Source: Deltaproteobacteria bacterium (GTDB taxonomy: Bacteria; Desulfobacterota; SM23-61). From it: a stretch of 64,000 nt of DNA. The stretch covers positions 1 through 64,000 of the forward strand of contig VGSF01000008.1 in assembly GCA_016875165.1 (NCBI GenBank). The letters run 5' to 3'. The position numbers were made by a program, and so were the translations under genes. Of the stretch, positions 30,344 through 39,780 are shown piece by piece. The notes beneath the pieces were generated by a model that did not search any database, had not been told where the DNA came from, and saw only the letters and a program-made list of their open reading frames with translations. Within the stretch, counting starts at the first letter, position 1. The number at the start of each line of letters is the position of its first letter.

Positions 30344-30368
30344 CTCCTGCCGGCTTGCCCGGCAGGAG
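30344..30368. repeat. Perfect 10-bp-stem hairpin just 3' of the transposase gene
   Basis: CTCCTGCCGG-CTTGC-CCGGCAGGAG; no T-run on the minus strand. Confidence 0.6.
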
Positions 30369-30369
30369 A

Positions 30370-31314
30370 TTACGACCGCCTGCCAATGCGCCGAATGACG
30401 TCCAAATCATACTCACTGAACGTTCCCACGTAAAACCTATCCTGCCACACCCGGCACCCCGCGGCCCTCGCCAGCCCATTCTGAAACGTCAATGCAATCT
30501 CTTCCGGCGACCGCGCGATATTCCCGCGCAACGCCATATGGACATGGTCCGGCATCACCGACAAGGCTGCGATCCGGTGGCCGCCCTCCGCCGCCACGTC
30601 CAAAGCCGCGTCGCACATCCGTCCGAGCTGCTCGCGGGCGCTAATCCTGAACCGATCCGCCGTCACTAACACGAGATGGAGGTCGTACCAATACCGCCCG
30701 CTGTTAGATTCCGACGGTTCAGCCAGCCGCACATCGTCGGCGACAACCGTGAAGCTGCGCATGGTCTCTCGAAAACGCGGGTCGGCGAAGTCCCCTTTCC
30801 CGATCTGGCCGCGAATATACCTCTGGACCACGTCGGAGGTGTTCTCGCCGAGACTGCGGAAGGATACTTTGCGGCTGAAATCCACCGGCGTGCCGTGCTT
30901 GCGCAGCGCGTGCTGCAGGCGCCCTTTTACGCGCATGCAGAAGAACGTCGGGCTCACCTGCGGGGTGACGCTGAAAAGAATCTGCACCTTTTCAGCCGTG
31001 GCGTGGGGTTGAAGCAGGCTCAGGCCGTCTTTTTCCCACAAGGACGCGGTTTCGCGCGCAACGGCGGCGCTCTGCGGGGGCAACGTCGCGCCGGCGGTCG
31101 GCCAGCCGGTCCAGTCGTAGTGGAGCAGGAAAGCCGGTTTGAGGTTGTGGCCGGTGTATAGGGCTTGCGGCGACCTTGTGCCGCCAGGGCCGAATTTTTG
31201 TGTCCGGCGACGCAAGATCGCCGGGACGCCGGTCTCATTCGTTCCCGGTGATCTCGTCGGCTGGGCGTTGGCCTCATGGGCTCCTGGTGATCTCGTCGTC
31301 GGGGCGCTAGTCAC
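30370..31314 (-). CDS. IS200/RAYT-like (Y1-type) transposase
   Basis: SVMPDHVHMALRGN (HUH region), FQNGLARAAGCRVWQDRFYVGTFSEYD; GTG start overlaps the MTase stop; true start uncertain. Confidence 0.72.
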   Translation of the reverse strand: MTSAPTTRSPGAHEANAQPTRSPGTNETGVPAILRRRTQKFGPGGTRSPQALYTGHNLKPAFLLHYDWTGWPTAGATLPPQSAAVARETASLWEKDGLSLLQPHATAEKVQILFSVTPQVSPTFFCMRVKGRLQHALRKHGTPVDFSRKVSFRSLGENTSDVVQRYIRGQIGKGDFADPRFRETMRSFTVVADDVRLAEPSESNSGRYWYDLHLVLVTADRFRISAREQLGRMCDAALDVAAEGGHRIAALSVMPDHVHMALRGNIARSPEEIALTFQNGLARAAGCRVWQDRFYVGTFSEYDLDVIRRIGRRS

Positions 31315-31388
31315 CTCCGCTCCCGGTGACCATGCGTCACCGGGGCCGAAATTTCGCTTCCGGTGACCCGAGGTCGCCGGGAAGCATC
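31163..31388. repeat. 39-bp tandem array, about 5.8 units, with internal palindromes
   Basis: Units start at 31163, 31202, 31241, 31280, 31319, 31358; e.g. GCTCCCGGTGACCATGCGTCACCGGGGCCGAAATTTCGC; stem CCCGGTGAC/GTCACCGGG at 31322-31344. Confidence 0.8.
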
Positions 31389-32795
31389 AAAACCTTTCAG
31401 AGCCGTGCCCAAAAATGCCACCAACGCTTCGTCCACCATGTACTCCACGATCTCGCGCGGGGTGTAGAACGAGCCGGTCTGTTTTCTGGCGGTGGCGCCG
31501 GTTTCAGGATTATAGGCGGCAAGCAGGTTTTCGAACACCTTGCCGGAAAGCTCCGGATCGAGGGCGACTTCCTGCTCGAAGGGCGTGTTTTCCTCAATCG
31601 TGAAATGGTACTGTTGGAGAGTATGGATCAGCCCGCGCACCCGGACCTTTCTGAACTTCCTGTCGCCATAATCCGCGCTGAGGTCTTCTTCGCGCTCAGG
31701 TCCAAAGAACAGGAAATCCGGCACAACCGGCTGGCTGTCCGGCCGTCGGGAGAATCCGTCAATGCGCACATAACGGGGCCTGGCGTTTTCGCCCAGATCC
31801 TTATCCAGGCACTCGAACAGGCCGCCATTGAGGAATGGGATGTTCTTGAACAGCGCCAGCGCATCGCCGGGCTTCTTAAAAAAATCGCGATGGCGGTAAA
31901 GACTGTGCGCCATAAAGTTCTGCTCGTCCCGCGCCCAGCCGCGCTTGTCCATTTCCGTGTTCAACGTGGCGAAGAACAGATTCTGCAGGATCGCCTTGTA
32001 GAAGACGGAGTCCTTCCCGGCATCCTTGTCTGTCGCGAACCCATCGAGCAGTCCAGCCAGGCGTCGCTCATCAAACAGCACCTCCGGAATCAGGCCTTTT
32101 TCCTTCACGAACCAGCAAAAAATCAACCGCGTGATCATGCGGATCACGCCGATATGGTCGTGCCCGTCAGCCTCCTTGGGTGCGTCCTTGGGGAAACGAA
32201 CATGCTTCAGCGCCCAGAAATACCAGTTGGCGAGCTCCTTGTAGAACGCTTTGGTGACCGACTCGACATCAAAGGCGTCATCGTGGCGTTTTTGAATCTC
32301 CAGCGCGGGGATGCCGAACAGGTCTTTCCCCATCAACGCGAGATCCATCATCTGCAGCCGCTCGGCGGCCGTGCGCAAACCGCTGTCGGCTCGCACGGTA
32401 ATCCGGCGGAAAAGTCGCCGCTTCTCTGCCTTCTCGTCATACTTGATGTTCAGAAAATGCCAGGCGGATTGCGCCTTGTCGGAAAAAACGAACAGGCAGT
32501 AAGGATGTTCGCGGATCAACTGGTTGACGATGGGCCGCTCAAGGTTCCTCTGAAGGCTGGCGGAGGCCAGGCGGCAATACACCATATGAAACGCACTATC
32601 CTCGCCGCCGCTCGCGAACAGGATGGGATCATCGACCAGCGCCTTGCGGGCGGAATCCGGCCAGCCGCGCATGCTGAGCGGCTTGTTTTCGCGCTCGTAG
32701 TTCAGTTCCTCCCAGAAAAGCTTTTTAAGGCCGCCCAGATCCCGCAAGTTCCGAAGGATATTCAGAACCATCTGTTGTCTTTCAATCTGGCCCAT
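31311..32795 (-). pseudogene. N-terminal part of an Eco57I/PglX-like adenine-specific DNA methyltransferase, truncated
   Basis: FNGGLFECLD, DPELSGKVFENLLAAYNPE..ARKQTGSFYTPREIVEYMVDEAL precedes the MTase domain in this family; then reads into the 39-bp array and stops; no NPPY motif follows. Confidence 0.72.
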
Positions 32796-32905
32796 TCATC
32801 ACGCTCATTTTGGAAGACGTTGATTCTTTATGGTTGTAAGGAAAATCCGGAATTTACCGCATCATAGCAAAAACTATTTACAAGGTCAAAACCTTAAAAT
32901 CAAGG

Positions 32906-33167
32906 CTAACTATCCCTTCTTTTTTGAGAATATCTCTGGAATAGGACCCTGGTTTTTTCAATTTCTTGGGCAGAGTGGTCGAAAGCCGTTTGGTATTCTT
33001 CAAGGAATTTTGAGACCGGGAAAGTTTTTCTTAGGTCTCTTTTTTCTGCTAAATTTTTCAATCTTCTTCCCACACTTCCAGCACTTCAGTGGTTTTTTCT
33101 TAATCAAACACAAACGCGCCTTTGTGGCAAAATTTTGCGTGTGACAATGGGAACAAGAATAAATCAT
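32906..33167 (-). pseudogene. Small zinc-ribbon protein gene with an apparent frameshift
   Basis: 33167-33000: MIYSCSHCHTQNFATKARLCLIKKKPLKCWKCGKKIEKFSRKKRPKKNFPGLKIP*; adjacent frame continues LEEYQTAFDHSAQEIEKTRVLFQRYSQKRRDS* to 32906. Confidence 0.5.
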
Positions 33168-33173
33168 TTTTTG

Positions 33174-33316
33174 TGTGGGACACAGATAAACGCAGATTTC
33201 CAGGATTGCAAAAATACTATATTAAAAAGCGATTCAACAGTTCAATATATAAATATTTTTAAATCATTTAAAAGAAGTTATATCCGCGTTTATCTGCGTC
33301 AATCTGCGTCCCAAAA
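33174..33316. repeat. Diverged repeat family D
   Basis: gtgggacacagataaacgcagattt ... tccgcgtttatctgcgtcaatctgcgtccca. Confidence 0.65.
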
Positions 33317-33381
33317 TATTTTTACTGCGAGCTATTTATTCCGCAATCCCCATTCCCCATTCCGCATTCTGGAATGTGCAC

Positions 33382-35079
33382 TCAGAAGTCCATCTCGGCA
33401 ATTTTTTTTAGGCCCAGGCGCATGGGGATGATCACGGCCGCGCCCATCAATACAGCCACACCCGTAAAAGAGAGGGCGATGCCAGCCCAATCCGATAGCG
33501 CAAGGTCCCGCTGATGAAATGCGGCCATGAATATCGTATAGACCGGCCAGGCTTCCAAAACGACTACCGCCCCTATAAAAATCATACTTAAAATCATGTA
33601 AAAAATCCCCCCGAATCCTGAGACTATTTGCGCGGCGTTTTCCACCCGGAAGCGGGGATAAATCGCCCCCAGCCCCACTCCCAGGCCGACTATCCCAAAG
33701 GTCATAAAGAAGATGGTCACCGCAGAAAGGACCATCATGAAGGGGGTGACCTGGAGAAAACGGTTAGACAGATAAATCAAAACTTCGGCAAAAATTAGCA
33801 GAGGGACGAGGTTTGACCAGAATTTACTCCAGAGAAAGCTTTGCATGGATACCGGCGAAGCGCGGATGATCCAGAAGGAATATCCTTCCTGGCTCACGGC
33901 CGGAAAGACGAATCGGCCAGCTATTGCCGATAAGACAAACCCGGCCAGGCCCATGTTGAGGAAAGAGATCAAGTTTGTAAGAAAAAAAGTGGGCATGGGG
34001 GATTTATCCAGGGGAAGGACGCTAAAGTTGTAAAGGTAAACCACTACCAGGGCTGTGAGCAGGATAAGTTGAGACCACTGGGTAGTATCCCGGAAAAAAC
34101 TCTTAAAGTCCTTAATCGTAAGAGCTCTTATCCGGGAATTCAACGGGCGGCTCATACTGCGCAAGACTCGATTGATCAGGGGCTTTTGGGTGAAACGGGT
34201 TTTGCGGGCTTCCTGGGATTTGCTCCATCCACTGAAAAACAGGGCCCGGGAAGCCCAGTTTCCCAAAACAACTGTTGCCCCGGCTGTGGACCAGAGCAGT
34301 CCTAAATAAAATATGCTGTCAGCTCGTTCTCCTAAATAATAAGGGAGCAGCGCCTCGGAGACCCAGAAACTGGGGAGGAGGGGCCAGGATGGGGTGTTCA
34401 GGGCAGTGAAATATTCTACCAGGTGAGCGAAGGAATCGGGGTTGACCAAACGTTCCGGCTGCAAGAACCGCAAAAGAAAATACAGAGCAATGACTAAAAA
34501 AATGGAAAGAAGGAAGAGGACTTCTTTGGTCCGGCGAGCCGGGAAATTATTCACTAAGGCCACGGATAACAATGTCCCTAAGGCTGCCGGAATGATTAAA
34601 AAGGGAATGAAAGCGCCGATGAAAACCAGGTAGTAATCGAGGGAAGAACTATACACCCAGGCATAGGCAAAAAATACCGGCAGCCCGAAAAGAATTACCA
34701 TCCAGGAGCTGTGGAACATGGTTTCCGTCAGTCGAGCATAATAGAGACTATCAAGGGAGACCGGGCGAGAAAGGACCAGGTTTAAATCCTCAGCAAGGAA
34801 AAAAGTGGAAAGGGAAGAGATTACGTTGCTGAAGAGCAGGACGGAAAAAAAGGTGAGAAGGGTCATGGACATGAGTCTTGCGGCCAGAAGGTCTCCGAAA
34901 AGCTCCACGCTACGAAAATAAACCAGAACCCGCTGAAAAACAAAAAACGTCAAGAACCAGAACCCAAGGGCCAGGCCGGCCAGGATCAATGGTTTCAGGA
35001 GGGAACGTTTGTCGGGGCGGCGCAGGCGGTTTTGCAGGGCGGTGATTTTGGGCTGAAGCAGGGTCATCCATGCTTTCAT
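33382..35079 (-). CDS. ABC-2-like exporter permease
   Basis: Multi-TM 565 aa protein upstream of... and co-oriented with the ABC ATPase at 35241-35999. Confidence 0.75.
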   Translation of the reverse strand: MKAWMTLLQPKITALQNRLRRPDKRSLLKPLILAGLALGFWFLTFFVFQRVLVYFRSVELFGDLLAARLMSMTLLTFFSVLLFSNVISSLSTFFLAEDLNLVLSRPVSLDSLYYARLTETMFHSSWMVILFGLPVFFAYAWVYSSSLDYYLVFIGAFIPFLIIPAALGTLLSVALVNNFPARRTKEVLFLLSIFLVIALYFLLRFLQPERLVNPDSFAHLVEYFTALNTPSWPLLPSFWVSEALLPYYLGERADSIFYLGLLWSTAGATVVLGNWASRALFFSGWSKSQEARKTRFTQKPLINRVLRSMSRPLNSRIRALTIKDFKSFFRDTTQWSQLILLTALVVVYLYNFSVLPLDKSPMPTFFLTNLISFLNMGLAGFVLSAIAGRFVFPAVSQEGYSFWIIRASPVSMQSFLWSKFWSNLVPLLIFAEVLIYLSNRFLQVTPFMMVLSAVTIFFMTFGIVGLGVGLGAIYPRFRVENAAQIVSGFGGIFYMILSMIFIGAVVVLEAWPVYTIFMAAFHQRDLALSDWAGIALSFTGVAVLMGAAVIIPMRLGLKKIAEMDF

Positions 35080-35240
35080 CGGAATTCTCGTCTATCGTGA
35101 TTGTATAGGAAATTCCTTTTTGGCGCCTTTTAGCATCATCATTAATTTTAGGCTCTTAACGCGTATTCTTTATTTATCCTTAATTAGCGTTTTTGAAACT
35201 CGGTGATCTCTGTGCCCTTTGTGGCTAATTTAGCGATTCA

Positions 35241-35999
35241 TTAACGCCCGGCTTCCGGAAATTCGCGCACTCCCCCATCCTCTGTCAATTTGAGAAAGAG
35301 GGACTCCAGCCGTTCATCGGTTGTTCTTGCTTGTTTCCGCAGCTCCGGCATGGTGCCGAGGGCAATCACTCGGCCTTCGTTTATGATTCCTATGCGCTGG
35401 CACACCTCTTCGGCCAGTTCCAGGGTATGTGTGGACATAAAAATCGCTGCCCCTGATTTGGCCAGATCTTTAAATAGGTTCTTCACCAGTTTAGCGCCTT
35501 TCGGGTCCAACCCCACCATCGGCTCATCGACGATGAGAACTTTGGGACGGTGCAGTAAAGCAGCGGCAATGACCAACCGCTGGCGCATTCCATGGGAATA
35601 GCTTTCAATCAATTCCTGGCTCCAGGATAGGAGGTCATAAAAATTCAAAAGCTCGTCAATCCGTCTCTCTCTTTTATCGCCGGAATCGAGAGCATGCAGG
35701 TCAGCAATGAACTCCAGAAACTCCCGGCCGGTTAGTTTCTCGTATAGATACGGCTTGTCCGGGATGAATCCTAAAATGGACTTCGCTTCCTCTGGCTGCC
35801 GGAAGACATCTTTCCCGTCAAGGAGCACCTGCCCGGAAGTCGGTTTCATCAAGCCAGCCATCATGCGGATGGTGGTGGTCTTGCCCGCGCCGTTCGGACC
35901 TAAAAATCCAAAGACTTCCCCGGGCGGAATATGCAACGTTACGTCCCGGACTGCCGGGAACTTCCCAAAGCTCTTGCAAAGCCGAAAAAGTTCTATCAC
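35241..35999 (-). CDS. ABC transporter ATP-binding protein
   Basis: FLGPNGAGKTTTIRMMAGL, YSHGMRQRLVIAAAL, LIVDEPMVGLDP. Confidence 0.93.
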   Translation of the reverse strand: MIELFRLCKSFGKFPAVRDVTLHIPPGEVFGFLGPNGAGKTTTIRMMAGLMKPTSGQVLLDGKDVFRQPEEAKSILGFIPDKPYLYEKLTGREFLEFIADLHALDSGDKRERRIDELLNFYDLLSWSQELIESYSHGMRQRLVIAAALLHRPKVLIVDEPMVGLDPKGAKLVKNLFKDLAKSGAAIFMSTHTLELAEEVCQRIGIINEGRVIALGTMPELRKQARTTDERLESLFLKLTEDGGVREFPEAGR

Positions 36000-37519
36000 C
36001 GCACCTCCAGTATCTCAACCTTCAGGCGGCCAATGACTTTAACGATATCCATCTGTTGATCCAGGTCGCCCTCAACCAGGCGGATATGCGTGGCGTCTGC
36101 CGGAACCTGGTTAAGGAGGGGGTCTACGGAAATCCATGAACCCAGGTGAACTTTGACCCAGGCATGGTAGAAAAAATTTCCTTCTTGATAAATGATGCCG
36201 GCCTGTATTTCTGCAGGAATCCCCACGGCCCGGGCCAGGGCCGTAAATAAAACCGCGTGTTCATTACAGTCTCCGGCCTTCTGGCGAAGGACTTCGACCG
36301 CGCTGGGGATGCTTACCACCGGACGTTTTTCCAGTTCCCCGTAGACCCAGGCGGCAAGCCGTCGCACTTTTTCAGCGGGATCCTCAACCCCTTTTACAAT
36401 GGCTGCGGCCTGGCGCTTAATCTCCGGGTCGTCGCTCTGGATGAAAGGAGTTGGACGCAAAGCCATCTTTAGTTCTTCAGGTGAAATGGTTTTGTATTCA
36501 GAGGGCGGCGGCGGGAATTTTTCCTTCCGGACAACCACCTCGTTTCCCTGGCGGACTTGACGGTCTCCTTCGATTTTCAGGCCGCCCAGGGCAGAGGATA
36601 AAAGTTTCGCCCGCAAATAATATGCCTCCCGCGGGTCTTCAATCTGGCGATTCACCGGGATGGCCGTGAGGGCGATCAAGTCAACAATCTTGGCCGGGTT
36701 CCAATTTTTATGCATGGCCGCATCTTTACTTTCCCGGATTAACATAAAGCCGAGGGGGCTCTCCTCTTTCCAGATTTCTCCCTGGCCATCTATCCATGAT
36801 TTGACCACGATTCCTCGAAACTCTTCCCCCACCCGGTACAAAACCCTCTCATCTCCGCCGATGTTTAAACGCTCCACGCCTAAAACTTCAGCAGTCATCA
36901 TGGCCGTGCTGAGGGTTGCCGGATCAAAAGCTGGAATAAGGTATTTCTTCCCAACTTCCAAACCCTGAGAAAGCAAGTAGGGCTTGGCCTGGCTCAGGAT
37001 GTACGGAGCTTCTTTCAAGAAAATTTCCTGTGTCCGTTCTTTTCCTCCCGAATGCACCTGGAAGCTAAGCTGCTTGCCCGCTCCGGATGTCCGGTCTTCA
37101 ATGCGGCCAGCCAGCCGAAATTGGAGCAACCCGGACTTCAAAGAAAATGAAAATGAATTTAGAGTTAGGTCCGGATGCAAATGGTAATTTAGAGTCTGTT
37201 CAATATTCTGGGGGATGCCCAGGACGTTTAACTTCAACCAAACCTTTTCTGCCATGGAAACTTTTTCCGCTTGTTGCTCCTGGGCTGTTACGGCATATCC
37301 GATCTTTTCCCCTTTCCAGTAGATTCCCCACCAGTTTTCCCCGACTTTCAACCTCTCCCTGGCCAGGACCGGGGTGATTTTTATTGCTGCGGGCTTGAGA
37401 AAGGTTCTTTCCACCAGCAGGCCTATCATCGTCAGCCAGGAAAGGACGATGGTCATTTGCCAGATAAGACCCCTCCGGTAGTTCAGTATTTTTTTCCATC
37501 TACTCCAGGACCGACTCAT
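35996..37519 (-). CDS. Transglutaminase-like domain protein with N-terminal TM
   Basis: KAGDCNEHAVLFTALARAVGIPAEIQAGIIY...FYHAWVKVHLGSWISVDPLLNQ (Cys-His-Asp). Confidence 0.9.
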   Translation of the reverse strand: MSRSWSRWKKILNYRRGLIWQMTIVLSWLTMIGLLVERTFLKPAAIKITPVLARERLKVGENWWGIYWKGEKIGYAVTAQEQQAEKVSMAEKVWLKLNVLGIPQNIEQTLNYHLHPDLTLNSFSFSLKSGLLQFRLAGRIEDRTSGAGKQLSFQVHSGGKERTQEIFLKEAPYILSQAKPYLLSQGLEVGKKYLIPAFDPATLSTAMMTAEVLGVERLNIGGDERVLYRVGEEFRGIVVKSWIDGQGEIWKEESPLGFMLIRESKDAAMHKNWNPAKIVDLIALTAIPVNRQIEDPREAYYLRAKLLSSALGGLKIEGDRQVRQGNEVVVRKEKFPPPPSEYKTISPEELKMALRPTPFIQSDDPEIKRQAAAIVKGVEDPAEKVRRLAAWVYGELEKRPVVSIPSAVEVLRQKAGDCNEHAVLFTALARAVGIPAEIQAGIIYQEGNFFYHAWVKVHLGSWISVDPLLNQVPADATHIRLVEGDLDQQMDIVKVIGRLKVEILEVR

Positions 37520-37627
37520 CCCGACTCCTATAATACTTTACTGGCTGGATAGTAAGAATTACATTGAAAATAGCCTTCAAATCTCCCCATTCCCATTCTT
37601 TAAAACTCCCAGCTCCCTACTTACTCT

Positions 37628-38323
37628 TTAATCTTTTCTGGTTTTCGGCATCCCGAGATGCAAAGCCAAAGAAGGGATGAGGTCGCGTAAATCCTCGCTG
37701 TGGATGGAAAAAGTTGCCAGGGATTCCACTCGCGGGGAAAGAGGGTTGAAGGCGATGGAGAGACCGGACATCTGGAACATGTCAATGTCTCCGGCGCTGT
37801 CGCCGACAGCCAGAACTTCTTCATTACGGACGTTGAATTGGCGCTTTGCCTCCTCCACCCATTCTCCTTTACGGTCGTAATGGACGTTGATTTTGATTTC
37901 TCCTGTTAAGCAACCGTCAGCCACGCGAAGCTCATTGGCGACAGTATAATCGAAACCATATTTCTTCCCCACCCAATCCGCCAGAAGTGAAAGACCCGAG
38001 GAGATAATTCCCAAATTCATCCCCAGGGAACGAAGGTATTCCAGAAGGTCCTCTAGGCCATCATGGAAGGGAATTTCTTTCAGGATCAGCGCCAGGTCCG
38101 CAACCTTCATCCCCTTCCAAATTTCAGCGTCGAGCTGGCAGAAGCGTTCGTAATTGATTTCTCCCTGCAAGAATGCTTCCTGAAATTTATCGGCATATCC
38201 TTCCCAGACCCCCAACCGTCTGTGGAGGTATTCCCAGGCGCTTCGCTCTTTGGTCAGGGTGCCATCCAGATCAAAAAGAGCTAATTTAATTGTATAAGAA
38301 TTTCCTTTTTTAATTTTAGGCAT
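37628..38323 (-). CDS. HAD-superfamily phosphatase (SerB/HAD-IB-like)
   Basis: LALFDLDGTLTKERS; GIISSGLSLLADWVGKKYG; VGDSAGDIDMFQ. Confidence 0.9.
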   Translation of the reverse strand: MPKIKKGNSYTIKLALFDLDGTLTKERSAWEYLHRRLGVWEGYADKFQEAFLQGEINYERFCQLDAEIWKGMKVADLALILKEIPFHDGLEDLLEYLRSLGMNLGIISSGLSLLADWVGKKYGFDYTVANELRVADGCLTGEIKINVHYDRKGEWVEEAKRQFNVRNEEVLAVGDSAGDIDMFQMSGLSIAFNPLSPRVESLATFSIHSEDLRDLIPSLALHLGMPKTRKD

Positions 38324-38455
38324 TTTTAAATCAGCCTTTCGCAGGATTCAACATTCCGTTGGCTTCCGTAAAAACCATAAATTTCTTTTTGGAATATATC
38401 GGCGAGAAGAGTAAAAAAATCGATTATTTAAGGGGCTGGAGGGCAGAACAAGCCG

Positions 38456-38938
38456 TCACATTTCTGACTTGAAGTCTTCGGGTTTCAGTTTATCGAAGAG
38501 GTCGTCAATCCATTTATCCGAAGTTTCCTGTTTGGTCTTTGGTTCCATATGGCCGGCGGATTCCAGCACTTTTTCGGCGACAAAGATGGGCGCTTTGGCC
38601 CTTAAAGCCAGGGCGATGGCATCACTCGGTCTTGAATCGATTTCCACCACCCGTCCATCCACTTCCAGCGAGATGATGGCGTAAAAAGTGTTGGAGCGAA
38701 GATCATTCACGGTAATCTTGCGGACGATTCCGTCCATCCCATCAATTATGTTTTTTATCAGGTCATGGGTCATGGGCCGGGGAGTCCAGGTGTGTTCGAT
38801 GCCCATGGTGATGGCATTCGCTTCGAAGAGCCCCACCCAAATGGGTAAGGTTCTCCCTGTTGCTTCATCCTTTAAGACGACGATGGATTGATTCGTCTCC
38901 GAATCAAAAAATAACCCCTGAACTTTCATCTCCACCAT
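38456..38938 (-). CDS. Bifunctional nuclease family (DUF151) protein
   Basis: LPIWVGLFEANAI...MDGIVRKITVNDLRSNTFYAIISLE...IDSRPSDAIALALRAKAPIFV. Confidence 0.93.
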   Translation of the reverse strand: MVEMKVQGLFFDSETNQSIVVLKDEATGRTLPIWVGLFEANAITMGIEHTWTPRPMTHDLIKNIIDGMDGIVRKITVNDLRSNTFYAIISLEVDGRVVEIDSRPSDAIALALRAKAPIFVAEKVLESAGHMEPKTKQETSDKWIDDLFDKLKPEDFKSEM

Positions 38939-39021
38939 GGTCTCCCCCTTTGCCTGGATAACTCACGGCCTTTAGGATTTATTATAAGAGGGCCATACAT
39001 AAAAAGCCAGTTTTTTCTTGA

Positions 39022-39780
39022 TCAGCTTTTTTCTATCGCTACTACTTCCATAAGGAGGGCGTGCAGGATGAGGCTGGCTGACCCTTTCAGGATCCAGGCG
39101 GAAATATAGCGGGTAAGCTGGGTCTCCTCCAGGTTTATTTCCACGATGGTCGCTCCGGCCCTCTTGGCAATTGCCGGCAAATCGCAGGCCGGCGAGACCA
39201 CTGCGGATGTTCCGATTACTAACATCAGTCCGCAGTTGCCCGCTTCCTCCCTGGCTTCCAGGTGCGCTCCCCAGGGGATCGGTTCACCGAAAAACACAAT
39301 GTTAGGCTTCAGCACGCCGTTGCAGGAACAACGCGGCGGAAGAGTGTCCAGTTTGACTTCCTGGCGCTCGTACATGCGGCTGCAAATCATGCAGATCAAT
39401 CTCTGGCCGCTGCCGTGAAACTCGATTACTCGTTTGCTGCCGGCAGCCTGGTGCAGGTTATCAATATTTTGGGTAACGACCGAGTGGAGATAGCCCATCT
39501 CTTCAAGTTTAGCCAGGGAGATATGAGCGGGATTCGGTTTGGATTTTTCCAGCAGGCTGCCCATCTCTTTGAGCATGGCCCAAACTTTTTTAGGATTGGC
39601 GGAAAAAGCTTCGATGGTGGCGTATTCCATGGGGTCAAACTTTTCCCAAATTCCTGCGGGGCCGCGAAAGTCAGGAATTCCGCTTTCCACGGAAATCCCG
39701 GCTCCGGTTAAGGCCACCACTTTTTTAGCGTGGCGGATGGCCTGAGCAGTTTTTTTGATCAGGTCCTTGTCCACACCCAT
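39022..39780 (-). CDS. cobB: NAD-dependent protein deacylase, Sir2 family
   Basis: ALTGAGISVESGIPDFRG, TQNIDNLHQAAG, ICSRMY...PPRCSC zinc Cys, FFGEPIP; MGVDKDL start at 39780. Confidence 0.92.
   Translation of the reverse strand: MGVDKDLIKKTAQAIRHAKKVVALTGAGISVESGIPDFRGPAGIWEKFDPMEYATIEAFSANPKKVWAMLKEMGSLLEKSKPNPAHISLAKLEEMGYLHSVVTQNIDNLHQAAGSKRVIEFHGSGQRLICMICSRMYERQEVKLDTLPPRCSCNGVLKPNIVFFGEPIPWGAHLEAREEAGNCGLMLVIGTSAVVSPACDLPAIAKRAGATIVEINLEETQLTRYISAWILKGSASLILHALLMEVVAIEKS

Noticed and set aside
31163-31388. Possible CRISPR array
   Set aside because: Degenerate contiguous 39-bp units with no unique spacers; fits a REP-like or minisatellite array beside a RAYT-like transposase.
31326-32867. 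513-aa plus-strand ORF opposite the methyltransferase
   Set aside because: Antisense shadow ORF in GC-rich DNA; the minus-strand frame has recognisable methyltransferase N-terminal motifs, the plus-strand one has none.
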